Shown: piece after piece, positions 1 to 8,058 of the stretch
How the letters are laid out: the number at the start of each line of letters is the position of its first letter
Numbering within the stretch: the first letter of the stretch is position 1
Assembly (NCBI GenBank): GCA_963737075.1
Contig: CAVTRI010000002.1
Location: 1,488,001 to 1,552,000 of the forward strand
DNA length: 64,000 nt
Source: CAVTRI01 sp963737075
Lineage (GTDB): Bacteria > Actinomycetota > Acidimicrobiia > Acidimicrobiales > Palsa-688
Reading direction: 5' to 3'
Position numbers and translations under genes: made by a program
Notes under the pieces: model-generated
Databases searched by the model: none
Seen by the model: the letters and a program-made list of their open reading frames with translations, nothing else
What the model was told of the DNA's origin: nothing

Positions 1-752
1 CAGGTGGTGCGACGGTGTATCCGCATGCCGCGGAGTTCATCGCTTTTGGCTTTGATGGCCTGGTCGCTCATGGCGGGCAGAAACGACGTGAACACACTGC
101 CGTCCTTTCGCCGGGCTCCCCGAGGCCGGAACGTGTAGCCGAGGAACGTGAAGCTGGTGTGCTCGTGGTCGCCCCGACGGTCGGCGTCCTTGCAATAGAC
201 GATCCGAGTCTTGTCGGGGTGGAGCCGCAGGCCCACCTGCTCCATCCGCTCGGCGATCGCTGCGAGTACCTCTTCCGCCTGACGCCGAGTGCGACAGTGC
301 ACGACGGCATCGTCGGCGAAACGCTCGAAAGGGCAGCCCGGGTAACGCCGGGCCATCCAGGTATCGAACGCGAAGTGCATAAACAGGTTCGCCAGGATCG
401 GCGAAGCCGCCGACCCTTGCGGGGTTCCTTTGTCACGCTCCACAAGAGTGCCATCAGGCATCTGCAGCGGGGCGGCTAACCACCGCTTCACATACAGCAG
501 CACCCACGGGCAGTCGGTTACCGTCTCCACCGCCTTGATGATCAGGTTCCAGGGCACCGTGTCGAAGAACTTCTGGACATCAAGGTCGATGACCCAGTCG
601 TATCGCCAGCAGCGTTGCCGGCACACCCCCACCGCGTCCAAGGCACGCTTGGCCGGCCTATAGCCATAGGAGTCGGGGTGGAACCGGGGTTCCACCAGCT
701 TCTCCAAGTACATGGCCATGACCGTCTGGGCCACCCTGTCAGCGACAGTAGG
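1..752 (-). pseudogene. ltrA: Group II intron reverse transcriptase/maturase, C-terminal part
   Basis: Read leftwards, this frame carries the reverse-transcriptase palm of a group II intron-encoded protein: VADRVAQTVMAMYLEKL, then RFHPDSYGYRP, DLDVQKFFDTV with a catalytic Asp, GTPQGSAASPILANL, the FADD polymerase box and FLGYTFRP. The family copies spliced intron RNA into DNA and helps it splice. The N-terminal half is missing here and is found, in the matching frame, at 3938-4191, so the gene was split by the recombinase element between them. The 3' end (maturase X domain, intron domains V/VI) lies beyond the left window edge. The two parts join naturally at the family sequence ILGVPT-VADRVA. 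As it stands the gene cannot make a full protein. Confidence 0.9.
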
Positions 753-762
753 GACGGTGACT

Positions 763-3042
763 TCATACTTTGCCTCCTGTCAGGGCGTGTTGGGCTTTGG
801 ACTTGATTTCGGCGGGTAGGTGGACTGAGGTGGCGATGCGTTGACGGCAGGCGTGCTGCACGTCGGAGGTGAAGTCGATGTACTTGCGGCCGCCGGGTCC
901 GCGCCGCCAGGGCACGTTGCCAACCACCGTCCAGTGGTAGACGGCGTCGGAGTTGATCCCGAGGGTGTCGGCGACCTCTGCGACGGTGCGCTCGGTGGGG
1001 CGGAGAGGGCTGGGGTCGATGTCGGTGTGCACATGCGGTGAGGCGGCGACGTGGGCCCGCCAGTGGGCTTCGACTTCGGGACTGAAGGGGATACACCAAC
1101 GGTTGTAGAGGCCCCGTCGGGCGGGCAGAAGGCCTCGGTTGATCCAGCTGATGACGGCGCCGTGGTCGACGCCGAGGCGGGATGCGACGTCGCGCACGGT
1201 GAGCTCGCCGGGTTGGAGCAGAGCGGGTGAACCGATGCCGTGGTAGTGCCGAAGCGAGGAGACGGCGTCGCTGTCGAAGGGCCGGCCGGCTCCGGTCTGA
1301 TATCCGGCCGTGTTGAGCGCGGCGGCCAGTTCGTGGTTGTCGAGACCTGGCCCGATTCGCCGGGCGAGCGCGATCGCTTCGGGGGCGGTGCGTCGGACTT
1401 CGTGTATGCGGCTCATGCGCTTCACTACCAGCTGTTCGGTTGCGCCTGAGCGCCAGTGGACCCCGATGCGCAGCTTGGCCCGGTCGACGTCGGGGATCAG
1501 GGTGACGTCGGCGATCAACGTGCGTAAGAGCCGTTTGCGGTCCCGGTTCGAGGTGGTCGACGCGGCCCACAGTTCACCCAGGTTGGTGACGACCGCTTCG
1601 AGCTCGGCGCGCGCTGGCAGCGGCGCCGTAGCAGCCCGCTGGGTCGCCAGCGCGGCTTCTGCTTCGGCCAGCTCGGCCAGGCGGGCCTCGAGACGGTTCT
1701 CGAAGCTGCGGGCCACCAGACGGTTCTCGGGCTCGACAGCCAGCAGGGCCCGTTCGGCCCGGTCCGCTTGATACTTGGCTCGTTCCACGGCCAGCTCGGC
1801 GGCCCGGGTGGAGCGGGCCCGGCGTTCGGTCACCTCGTCGGCGGCGGCCAGCGCCAAGGTGAGCTCCTCACCGGAGACAGCACCCAGTAGACATCCAGCG
1901 ACGGCGGCGTCGACGGTGTCGGCGCGCACCGACCGGCATGACGGGGTGGCGGTGTGGTCCTGTCGGGCGTGGGCGCAGTCGTAGTAGTCGTGCCCTCCAG
2001 CCGAGTAGGTGCTCATCGCACGCCCGCACGCCCCGCAGAAGATGATGCCCTGGCAGATCGCCGGGCCCTCCCGCGGCGGACGGGCGCCGGTCGTGGTGCA
2101 ATTGGCGGCCAGTTTCGCCTCGATGGTCAAGAACTGCTCCCAGCTGATGTAGCCCTCATGGTGATCCACGATGAGCACCGGCCATTCGGGGCGAGGCAGC
2201 TCGGTCGTTCTGAGCCGGGTGGTCCCGTCGGGATTGACGACACGGCGGGAACGGAAGCGGCCGTGCACGTAGGCCCCGGCGTAGGCCGGGTTGGACAGGA
2301 CACCGCACGCTCGGGAGTAGGTGAGCCGCCCCCAGCGCAGCTCGCCCGCCCACGCTCCGCCATAGGCACGCTGGGGGAACTTGCGGTCCATGAACGCTCC
2401 CACCACGCCATAGGCGGAGCCGGTGGCGTCGAACGCGGCGAACACGTCACGGATCGCAGCCTGGACCTCCTGGTCGGGGTCTATCACGGTTGCTGCTTCC
2501 TCGTCGTAGACGTAGCCGACAGGCAGGGGGGAACGCAGCTCGCCGCGCTCGGCGGCAGCGCGCTTGGCGCCCTGCAGGCGGCTCGACAGGATGTGGAGCT
2601 CCGCCTCCGACATTTGGCTCTTGAACCCCAAGATGAGCCGGTCGGAATAGTCGGCCAGGTCGTAGACGCCGTCGGTGTCGATGACCAGCGTGTCGGTCAA
2701 ACGGGCCAGTTCCAAAAGCTTGGCCAGATCGGCATTCGACCGGGCCAGGCGAGACACCTCCAGGCCGAAGATGGCGCCCACTTCGCCCAAACACACCCGG
2801 GCGATGATCTCCTTGAACCCGATACGGTTGTCGGCCGAACGGCCCGACAGGCCCAAGTCGGTGTCGATGACCTCGATGTCTGACGCCGCCCAACCCAGCC
2901 GGGCTGCCTCTCCGGCCAGCCCGTATTGGCGGGCGGTCGACTCGGTGTTCCCCCTTACTTGCGCCATCGTCGACTGTCTCACATACACCAGGCATCTCCG
3001 GCTGCGATGCGACGCTGTGATCTTGTTCTCGCCTCTCAACAC
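763..3042 (-). CDS. Large serine recombinase (transposase/integrase)
   Basis: A 759-residue recombinase that cuts and rejoins DNA through a phosphoserine link. The resolvase catalytic domain is N-terminal: YVRQST places the nucleophile at Ser24 and SRLARS lies near residues 97-102. The recombinase domain follows with GVLSNPAYAGAYVHGR at about 247-262. A zinc ribbon is visible as CGAC at 336-339 with further Cys near 356 and 369. A long charged, coiled-coil-like stretch comes next, and the C-terminus has two helix-turn-helix-like segments (VRDVASRLGVDHGAVISWI and VAEVADTLGINSDAVYHW). The start is GTG (GTG TTG AGA). The stop lies about ten bases from the left end of the element, so the gene fills that edge. 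It appears intact and is the likely mover of the element. Confidence 0.93.
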   Translation of the reverse strand: MLRGENKITASHRSRRCLVYVRQSTMAQVRGNTESTARQYGLAGEAARLGWAASDIEVIDTDLGLSGRSADNRIGFKEIIARVCLGEVGAIFGLEVSRLARSNADLAKLLELARLTDTLVIDTDGVYDLADYSDRLILGFKSQMSEAELHILSSRLQGAKRAAAERGELRSPLPVGYVYDEEAATVIDPDQEVQAAIRDVFAAFDATGSAYGVVGAFMDRKFPQRAYGGAWAGELRWGRLTYSRACGVLSNPAYAGAYVHGRFRSRRVVNPDGTTRLRTTELPRPEWPVLIVDHHEGYISWEQFLTIEAKLAANCTTTGARPPREGPAICQGIIFCGACGRAMSTYSAGGHDYYDCAHARQDHTATPSCRSVRADTVDAAVAGCLLGAVSGEELTLALAAADEVTERRARSTRAAELAVERAKYQADRAERALLAVEPENRLVARSFENRLEARLAELAEAEAALATQRAATAPLPARAELEAVVTNLGELWAASTTSNRDRKRLLRTLIADVTLIPDVDRAKLRIGVHWRSGATEQLVVKRMSRIHEVRRTAPEAIALARRIGPGLDNHELAAALNTAGYQTGAGRPFDSDAVSSLRHYHGIGSPALLQPGELTVRDVASRLGVDHGAVISWINRGLLPARRGLYNRWCIPFSPEVEAHWRAHVAASPHVHTDIDPSPLRPTERTVAEVADTLGINSDAVYHWTVVGNVPWRRGPGGRKYIDFTSDVQHACRQRIATSVHLPAEIKSKAQHALTGGKV

Positions 3043-3193
3043 TGTCTTCTTCTCCTTGTGGTCGATCGGTTCCGCCTTCCACGAGCGGAATTCCGGCGGG
3101 AATCGACGGATCGGACGGGAATCGGCCAGCCAGGGCGGCTTCGACCATGTTGGCGATCGGCGCCACCATCTCCGCCACGCTCGCCAGGGACAA

Positions 3194-3553
3194 CTACTGC
3201 AACTCCCGCCGCCGTAACAGCTCCAGATTGATGGCCGAGATCTCCTCCAGTGTCGTCTCGGCTGCCGCGGTCAGCGCCACTCGGCTTCGAACCTGCTCGG
3301 TCAGCAACGAGGGGACATACACCAGTCGCGACAGCGCCGGGCCTCGCCCCACCACCAAATACCAGTAGGGACCGTGCAGTTCGCCACGACTGCAACGGCA
3401 GCCGGCCTTCCCGCAGCGGCGGCCCTGCTCGACCAGCGAGCCTCGCAACAAACCCTCCAGATCAGGCAGTCCCTTCGCCAAGCGGCGTCGCCGTGCCCGT
3501 AACTGACGCACGGTCAGGCCGCTCAAGTCGTCACGATCATTCTTGTATGCCAT
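3194..3553 (-). CDS. DUF6788-like small protein of the recombinase element
   Basis: A 119-residue basic protein with a central Cys/Arg-rich stretch GRRCGKAGCRCSRGELHG followed by PYWYLVVGRGPALSRLVYVP. I recognise this as the DUF6788 pattern often found beside recombinases and transposases; the function is unknown. The CxxxxCxC arrangement could bind metal. It lies between the DUF5372-like gene and the recombinase, all on the minus strand, which suggests one transcript. Roughly 150 bases separate it from the recombinase start; a short overlapping frame there is not convincing. An accessory role in DNA binding or target choice is an inference. Confidence 0.7.
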   Translation of the reverse strand: MAYKNDRDDLSGLTVRQLRARRRRLAKGLPDLEGLLRGSLVEQGRRCGKAGCRCSRGELHGPYWYLVVGRGPALSRLVYVPSLLTEQVRSRVALTAAAETTLEEISAINLELLRRRELQ

Positions 3554-3650
3554 TCGTACACAAGATCATGACTGGTCACACGTTGCAGATCAAGCATTTC
3601 GCTCACCCCGTCCCGCTCAGCTCACTGACACAACATCGCCATGGCCGTGC

Positions 3651-3944
3651 TCACCGCTCACGCCCAGCCACGGCGACCATCACGGAAGCCAGTTCCACCA
3701 GCACCTCGTAACCCAGCCTGGTGGGCTGATCCACCTCGACGCGATCCGTCCAGGTGACCGGCAGCCACATCCGGCCCAGCGGGCCACCATCACAGCTGAG
3801 GACCAGCCCGCCAGCCTGGCGTCGCTCGAATAGGACCTCCAGCCGCTGACCAGACAACGGATGAAACGGATGAGTGACCACTACAAATGCCGAAACACCC
3901 TTCGGCTTGCGAGACCTCGCGCTATCCGCGCTCCGTCGGTACAC
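3651..3944 (-). CDS. DUF5372-like small protein of the recombinase element
   Basis: The recognisable core is FVVVTHPFHPLSGQRLEVL, then a beta-rich part ending in MWLPVTWTDR, which fits the DUF5372 family (about 90 residues, function unknown, typically encoded next to large serine recombinases). The longest frame starts with a GTG that overlaps the junction with ltrA. A later GTG just before the core is also possible, so the true start is uncertain. Because the 5' end abuts the element end, transcription may come from a promoter in the flanking intron or from inside the element. Confidence 0.6.
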   Translation of the reverse strand: MYRRSADSARSRKPKGVSAFVVVTHPFHPLSGQRLEVLFERRQAGGLVLSCDGGPLGRMWLPVTWTDRVEVDQPTRLGYEVLVELASVMVAVAGRER

Positions 3945-4191
3945 CTAAAATTCTGATTCCTGAACTGTGGGGCTTCGGTATCTCGACCGCCCGCACCGGG
4001 GGCGGAAAGTACGACCCCGAGCTCATCCGATTCCAGATCTTGTACAGATTGTTCTTCAGATCGGCCTCGAACTCGCCCAGCGTCTGCTCGTCCACTCCCG
4101 GGGCACCCTTGTTGGCCGCCACCTTCCTGTACGCCTCCCAGACTGCCGGTTTGGGGATGTCGTACGGCTTGACGACGCCAAGCTTTGGCAT
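3938..4191 (-). pseudogene. ltrA: Group II intron reverse transcriptase/maturase, N-terminal part
   Basis: The start is a clear ATG preceded by GAGGAAGC. The protein begins MPKLGVVKPYDIPK and runs through WEAYRKVAANKGAPGVDEQT and MSSGSYFPPPVRAVEIPK to GIRILGVPT. This is the RT0/finger start of a group II intron maturase. After ILGVPT the frame leaves the family and stops in the inserted element. The family continuation (VADRVAQT...) is found at 752 reading leftwards. The two fragments together restore a normal maturase, so the interruption is an insertion with no obvious loss of coding sequence. Confidence 0.88.
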
Positions 4192-4770
4192 GCTTCCTCT
4201 CTTTCTCCCAGCACCCGAAGGCGCTGGTTGATCGATTCCACAGTCCTGATGAGCCGGCCCCTTGGCTCCACCCCCACCCCAGCGAGCAGGAGCTTCACAG
4301 CTACTACGAGCCGGTCCGCCGGCAAGCGCCGCATCGGTACTCAGTGCCTTCGGTTTCTGCCTCGGCACGCTCCCTCTCGCCGACCGGGGGCCCAAACTGC
4401 ACCATTTAGACCGGCCGAGCAGTATCGACGCGTTCCCATGTTCCGCACGAGAGCCGCAGACCAAGCTCACGCCACCTCCGCGCCGGACGCCACCTGGCCA
4501 GTAACTCGGGTAACCGCCAGGCTCATCCCGGGAGCGGGACAAAGACCCCCGGTTTTGACGCCACTTGGGATTAACAGCGCTTCAACAGCGACACCCGAAG
4601 CACAGCCCCGGATGCTCTGGAACGTCTTCTTGGTCCCCACCTGATCCGATCCAGCCGGACCGTTTCCCTGTCGCTCGCCACGACGGTCTTCAGCCAACGC
4701 AGCACAGGGTGGTTTGACGCCTACCCCCGAAAGGCCGACGCCGGAGGGGCCAACAATCCTCCATCTCTCG
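4192..4770 (-). ncRNA. Group II intron 5' RNA region (domains I-IV, part)
   Basis: The minus strand upstream of the maturase start has sequence typical of group II intron RNA, including stretches such as CTGCTCGGCCGGTCTAAATG, GAGGCAGAAACCGAAGGCAC and GCTCGTAGTAGCTGTGAAGC that recur in bacterial introns. The 5' splice site (GUGYG-like) could not be fixed; candidates are near 4450 and near 4765. The 3' catalytic domains are outside the window to the left. The RNA could be confirmed by covariance search. Confidence 0.6.
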
Positions 4771-4918
4771 TGCAGCACCGCTTCTGAAGTTGTCTCCTAC
4801 ATGACTCCTCCTTCAGCGCTCATGGCGCACCATCCCATAACCGCGTCCGCTAGTCCCGCGGGCAGCGTCGCCCCGAACGCCGGCCGGGAGGCGATCTTGA
4901 TCGACGGCTGGTTTGTTT

Positions 4919-4940
4919 TGCGTCTGAGTTCGCCGCGGAG
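4919..4940 (+). repeat. Left terminal inverted repeat of the IS3-type element
   Basis: TGCGTCTGAGTT, four bases, then GCGGAG. It matches the reverse complement of 6406-6427 at 18 of 22 positions, with all mismatches in the four-base gap. Confidence 0.85.
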
Positions 4941-5001
4941 GGTCCACCGCGAAATGACCCATGCCTGACAGTCTCCTCGGCTAGTCCGAGAGGAGCTGTG
5001 A

Positions 5002-5325
5002 ATGTCCGAGTTGAACGGACGTCGCAAGGCGAAGGTGCTGTCGCCGGAGACGAAGTGGGAGATCTTCTTGTCCGTGATGGGTCGGGAGATCACCCAGTCC
5101 GATGCGGCGCGCAAGTGGGGCGTGGACGTTTCGACGATCATCACGATTCGCCGCACCGTCAAAGACGCCGCGCTGGCTGCGTTTTCTTCGAAGCCGGGAC
5201 GCCCAGCCGCCGAGCGCAACTGGCAGCTCGAGGAGGCCAACCGCGAGCTTGCACAGTTGACCGAGGCGATCAAGGCGCAGGCGATCGAGCTGGCTGTGCT
5301 GCGGGGAAAAGCCGGCTGGGCCTGA
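5002..5325 (+). CDS. IS3-type transposase OrfA (helix-turn-helix)
   Basis: A 107-residue protein with an N-terminal helix-turn-helix (ITQSDAARKWGVDVSTIITI) followed by a leucine-rich coiled coil (EEANRELAQLTEAIKAQAIEL). In IS3 elements OrfA binds the terminal repeats, and its coiled coil pairs with the OrfAB fusion. The start ATG has a GAGAGGAG stretch upstream. Near its 3' end the gene overlaps orfB in the -1 frame at a slippery heptamer, so two products are expected: OrfA alone and the OrfAB transposase. Confidence 0.88.
   Translation: MSELNGRRKAKVLSPETKWEIFLSVMGREITQSDAARKWGVDVSTIITIRRTVKDAALAAFSSKPGRPAAERNWQLEEANRELAQLTEAIKAQAIELAVLRGKAGWA
5304..5310 (+). other. Programmed -1 frameshift site G GGA AAA
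   Basis: In the orfA frame these bases read G GGA AAA, a canonical X XXY YYZ heptamer. Slipping back one base moves ribosomes into the orfB frame (GGG AAA AGC), which stays open to 6383. The orfA stop lies 15 bases further on. Confidence 0.75.
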
Positions 5326-6383
5326 CATCTCCGCTTGGCCCGAGGGTCCCGGGCGAGACCAAGGAAGCGATCCTCAAACTGGTCGACGAGGCTGTCGCCG
5401 GTGGCGCACCGCATTCGTGGGCGACCGCGCTGTTGGGGGTTTCCGATGACCGGGTGCACCGCTGGCGGCATCGCCAGCGCATCGTGGGCACTCTCACCGA
5501 TCGGGCACCAGGCGGTGTCGCCCTGCACTCGCTGATGGAGTGGGAGGTCGCCGAGATCCTCGCTGTCACAGAGGAGTGGGGCAGCATTGACCGCTCGCAT
5601 CGCAAGCTCGCTCACCGCGGCTCCTACACCGCCCGGGTGTGGGTCTCTGCCTCCACCTTCCGCCGGGTCTTGGCTGCTCACGGGCTGGTTCTGCCCGAGC
5701 CGCCAGCGAGAGATCCTGCTCCACGGATCGCCTGGCCGGCATGGCTGTCGTGGGAGCCGAATCGCATCTGGTGCTGGGACGTGTCGCATTTCCCCCGCGC
5801 CAAGAGGGTCGCGTTCGCCATCGTCGACGTCGTGTCCCGCAGGTGGATCGACACGCTGGTGTCGATCGAGGAGACCTCCAGCCAGGTCGCGGTCATCTTC
5901 GACAGGGCCCTCATCGCAGAGGGCCTCGCCGAGCTGATCACCCCGGAGCGCATCGAGCTGCCCATCGACGACCCGGCCCGGCCGATCCTGTTGGCCTGCA
6001 GCGACAACGGCCCGCCGATGACCTCGCATGACACCAGGGACTTCTTCGTCGGCCTGGCCGTCGCGCAGCGCCTGGGGCGTCCCGCAACGCCGACCGACCA
6101 GGCGTGGATCGAGAGCCTCTTCGGCCACGTCAAAGGCGAGTGGCCGCACCTCGAAACGATCACCGACCCCGCCGCTCTCGACACCGAACTGGGCCGCGTC
6201 CGCCGAGAGTACAACGGGACCCGCTTGCACGCCGGGATCGGCTACGTCACACCCGACGACGAACACGCCGGCCGAGGAGAAGCCATCCGCCAAGCACGAG
6301 TCGAGGGACTGCGGCGAGCCCACGAACAGCGCGTCACCTACCATCGCCGCCACCGCAACAACCACCACGAGGAGACGGCATGA
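5307..6383 (+). CDS. IS3-type transposase OrfB (DDE integrase core)
   Basis: This frame follows the slippery site and has no good start of its own, so it is expected as the C-terminal part of an OrfAB fusion of about 460 residues. The integrase core carries the DDE triad: Asp in WCWDVSHF, Asp in ACSDNGPP and Glu in DQAWIESLFGHVKGEW. It ends with the usual YNGTRLHAGIGYVTPDDEHAGR box. No stop or frameshift interrupts it, so this copy looks functional, unlike the other IS3-type copies in the window. Confidence 0.9.
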   Translation, partial: KSRLGLTSPLGPRVPGETKEAILKLVDEAVAGGAPHSWATALLGVSDDRVHRWRHRQRIVGTLTDRAPGGVALHSLMEWEVAEILAVTEEWGSIDRSHRKLAHRGSYTARVWVSASTFRRVLAAHGLVLPEPPARDPAPRIAWPAWLSWEPNRIWCWDVSHFPRAKRVAFAIVDVVSRRWIDTLVSIEETSSQVAVIFDRALIAEGLAELITPERIELPIDDPARPILLACSDNGPPMTSHDTRDFFVGLAVAQRLGRPATPTDQAWIESLFGHVKGEWPHLETITDPAALDTELGRVRREYNGTRLHAGIGYVTPDDEHAGRGEAIRQARVEGLRRAHEQRVTYHRRHRNNHHEETA

Positions 6384-6405
6384 CTTGGTTCATTATCCAG
6401 CCGAT

Positions 6406-6427
6406 CTCCGCGTTTAACTCAGACGCA
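6406..6427 (-). repeat. Right terminal inverted repeat of the IS3-type element
   Basis: CTCCGC, four bases, then AACTCAGACGCA; the mirror image of 4919-4940. Confidence 0.85.
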
Positions 6428-6498
6428 GGTCAGGTTTGTTCGTCGAAGTGCCACGATGGTGTTCACGGCGCTTGTTGGCCGCTGTCAGCGCTTGAGGT

Positions 6499-6746
6499 CT
6501 ATGACCGGTTGTGCGCCTCGATCTGGAACCGCTCAGCGTGGGACACGAAGCTTCCAGAGTCGCCGATGTGGTCGTGCAGGGCGCGTAGCCGGCGACGGTA
6601 CGCCGCGACGCTGAAGCCAGGAAACGTCCAGAGCACCTTGCGGAGGAAGTAAACCACGGCGCCCACGTCATAGAAGCGCACCTCCAGCGTCTCCTGTCGC
6701 AGGTCTACAACATCAAGGCCGGCCGTCACCGCCTCGGCCACCGCGC
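6499..6746 (-). pseudogene. SAM-dependent methyltransferase, C-terminal remnant
   Basis: The minus-strand frame ends with a stretch I recognise from class I methyltransferase-domain proteins: DVVDLRQETLEVRFYDVGA, then VVYFLRKVLWTFPGF, LRALHDHIGDSGSFVSHAER and FQIEA. The SAM-binding N-terminus is absent; homology-like sequence stops near 6746. There the plus strand begins a kinase N-terminus, so the two remnants were joined head to head by recombination. No function is expected from this fragment. Confidence 0.65.
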
Positions 6747-6749
6747 GTG

Positions 6750-6890
6750 CGGGACTGCGCCGTCGGGCCGTGGACCCTTCACGAGCACATCGGCAGGGGC
6801 GGGAACGCCAACGTGTGGGCTGCAACCCGCGCTGGGACGCCCGACCCAATCGCGCGGAAGGGATTGAACTCCATCCGACGTCGTAGTGAC
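6750..6890 (+). pseudogene. Serine/threonine protein kinase, N-terminal remnant
   Basis: The frame reads VGPWTLHEHIGRGGNANVW followed by a lysine-containing KGLNS segment. This is the glycine-rich nucleotide loop (GRGGNANVW) and the start of the kinase N-lobe. The invariant Lys position appears as ARKGLN rather than the usual A-x-K pattern, and recognisable kinase sequence ends within about 45 residues. It abuts the methyltransferase remnant on the opposite strand. A shortened, non-functional gene is the simplest reading. Confidence 0.55.
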
Positions 6891-7036
6891 CGTGCGCCTG
6901 ACGAGGGCCTCCCATGTGCCAGTCGGAGGCGCGCTGAGAACTGCCGATTCGCGCCTCGACCCGACCATCACGTCTGGGCCTCGAACGACGCCGGATTCGG
7001 CGGCTCCTACTGACGTCGCATCCCTTTGACAGGTCT

Positions 7037-7716
7037 TCACCGAGTGTGGTCGTCGCCGCAGCTGGGCCATCGGCCGCCGGTTAGAGGTTTCCACTGGGAA
7101 CTGATGGTTCGTTGTGTCGAAGCGGCTCCGGCGCTGGAGCTTGGCCGACCGGCTTCTACTCGAACCGTGGTGGCCGCTTGGTTGGAACGACTTTGCCGGT
7201 AGTAGCTGCGAAGAGCGCCGGGCTGCCCACGCGGACCTGTCGCCGCGGGTTGCGCTTCGGAATGCTGTGAGTCGTGCTCGAGCCACCTATTCACGAACGC
7301 CCCGACCCTCTCCAGGGCACGCTCGGGCCCGTACCGCTCCACGAGGGCCTGCTGCCAGCCCGGTCGGTCATCGAGGCCTTCGCTCCTGCGGAGCTCCTCG
7401 ATTGCCTTCTCGCCGACGCCCGCCCCGGCCATCATGGTCGTGAGGTTCTGTGCGGCGATGGTCGAACGTGCCATCTGGGTCCGATAGGAGTCCTGGCTGC
7501 GCTGCGCCCGTTGAGCACGCACTGCCGGTCGTTCCCGATGCAGCTGGCGGCCCTTGTGAACCCCATAGGCGGCCGCCGCGACCCCCATGGCGGGGGCGAA
7601 CGCCACTGGCAGCGCCGCCACCGCGGCCACGCCCGATAATCGGGAGGAGGGGATGGCGCCCCGGTGTCGGCCACCGCGGGGGCATCTGATCCTGCCTTCC
7701 CTTTTTCCGGCGTCAT
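7037..7716 (-). pseudogene. Hypothetical protein with hydrophobic segment, probably frameshifted
   Basis: A good start lies at the upstream end: GGAGG, two bases, then ATG encoding MTPEKGKAGSDAPAVADTG. Near 7640 the coding signal moves to another frame, giving a small-residue-rich segment (VAAVAALPVAFAPAMGVAAA) that could be one membrane helix. A charged Gln/Arg-rich part follows, then LTTMMAGAGVGEKAIEELRR and RYGPERALERVGAFVNRWLE. I do not recognise the family. The last 60 or so residues are low-complexity and may be out of register. The gene could be broken or misread by one base. It directly precedes the second IS3-type element, on the opposite strand. Confidence 0.4.
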
Positions 7717-7761
7717 CGCCTCCTGTTCGCCCGACGGCGCTGGCTGGGAGAGGATGTAGCG

Positions 7762-8058
7762 ATGTCGTCAACCAATCCTTCGAGCCGGCGGTACTCGCCG
7801 CAGTTCAAAGCCGACGCGGTGGCGCTGTGGCGCCGCTCCGGGCGGTCGATCACCAAGGTGGCGCAGGAGCTGGGTGTCAGCGACATGAGCTTGGGGGCGT
7901 GGATCAAAAAGAGCGAGCAGCAAGCACCGATGAGCGACCAGGAAAAGGCGGATCGAGAGGAGGCGGCCCGGCTGCGCAAGCAGATCAAGGAGCTGACCGA
8001 GGAGATCGAGATCCTGAAGCGGTTCACCGCGTACTGGGTGAAGGGGTCGACGCGATGA
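7762..8058 (+). CDS. IS3-type transposase OrfA (second element)
   Basis: A 98-residue protein: RRYSPQFKADAVALWRRSGR, then a helix-turn-helix (ITKVAQELGVSDMSLGAWI) and a C-terminal coiled coil (RLRKQIKELTEEIEILKRF). This is the IS3-family OrfA of the type that begins Y(S/T)-x-x-F-K-x-x-A-V. Its stop codon overlaps the ATG of orfB (ATGA). OrfA is intact, but the partner orfB is broken by a frameshift and by a transposon, so the element cannot transpose by itself. Confidence 0.88.
   Translation: MSSTNPSSRRYSPQFKADAVALWRRSGRSITKVAQELGVSDMSLGAWIKKSEQQAPMSDQEKADREEAARLRKQIKELTEEIEILKRFTAYWVKGSTR

Larger units (their letters stand above)
753..3937 (-). mobile_element. Large serine-recombinase transposon inserted in ltrA
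   Basis: About 3.2 kb separates the two halves of the maturase gene. It holds three minus-strand genes in order: a DUF5372-like protein, a DUF6788-like protein and a large serine recombinase, a set I recognise as travelling together in actinobacteria. Both junctions carry a CC(G/T)AC pentamer of the maturase reading frame (ccgac on the right side, cctac on the left, read on the minus strand), as expected for crossover at a very short core by a serine recombinase. No long terminal inverted repeats or target duplication were seen. The exact ends are uncertain by a few bases. Confidence 0.75.
4919..6427 (+). mobile_element. Complete IS3-type insertion sequence
   Basis: The element is bounded by imperfect inverted repeats that begin with TG and end with CA, as in the IS3 family: TGCGTCTGAGTT plus GCGGAG on the left, mirrored exactly on the right with a four-base variable gap. 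It holds two overlapping genes, orfA and orfB, in the arrangement used for -1 frameshifting. It sits just upstream of the group II intron 5' region. I did not find a convincing target duplication. Confidence 0.85.

Noticed and set aside
2447..3193. A 248-residue minus-strand reading frame overlapping the recombinase start
   Set aside because: Most of it is antisense-like Gly/Arg-rich sequence in the wrong frame of the recombinase; only the first 30 residues look protein-like.
4998..5300. Reading the whole 4998-6383 frame as one 461-residue transposase
   Set aside because: The first 100 residues lack any transposase motif, while orfA in the other frame is a clear helix-turn-helix protein; a -1 shift explains the pair better.
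6726..7286. A 186-residue minus-strand open frame
   Set aside because: Arg/Ser/Pro-rich composition, no start site, and overlap with the kinase remnant; judged a by-product of GC-rich DNA.
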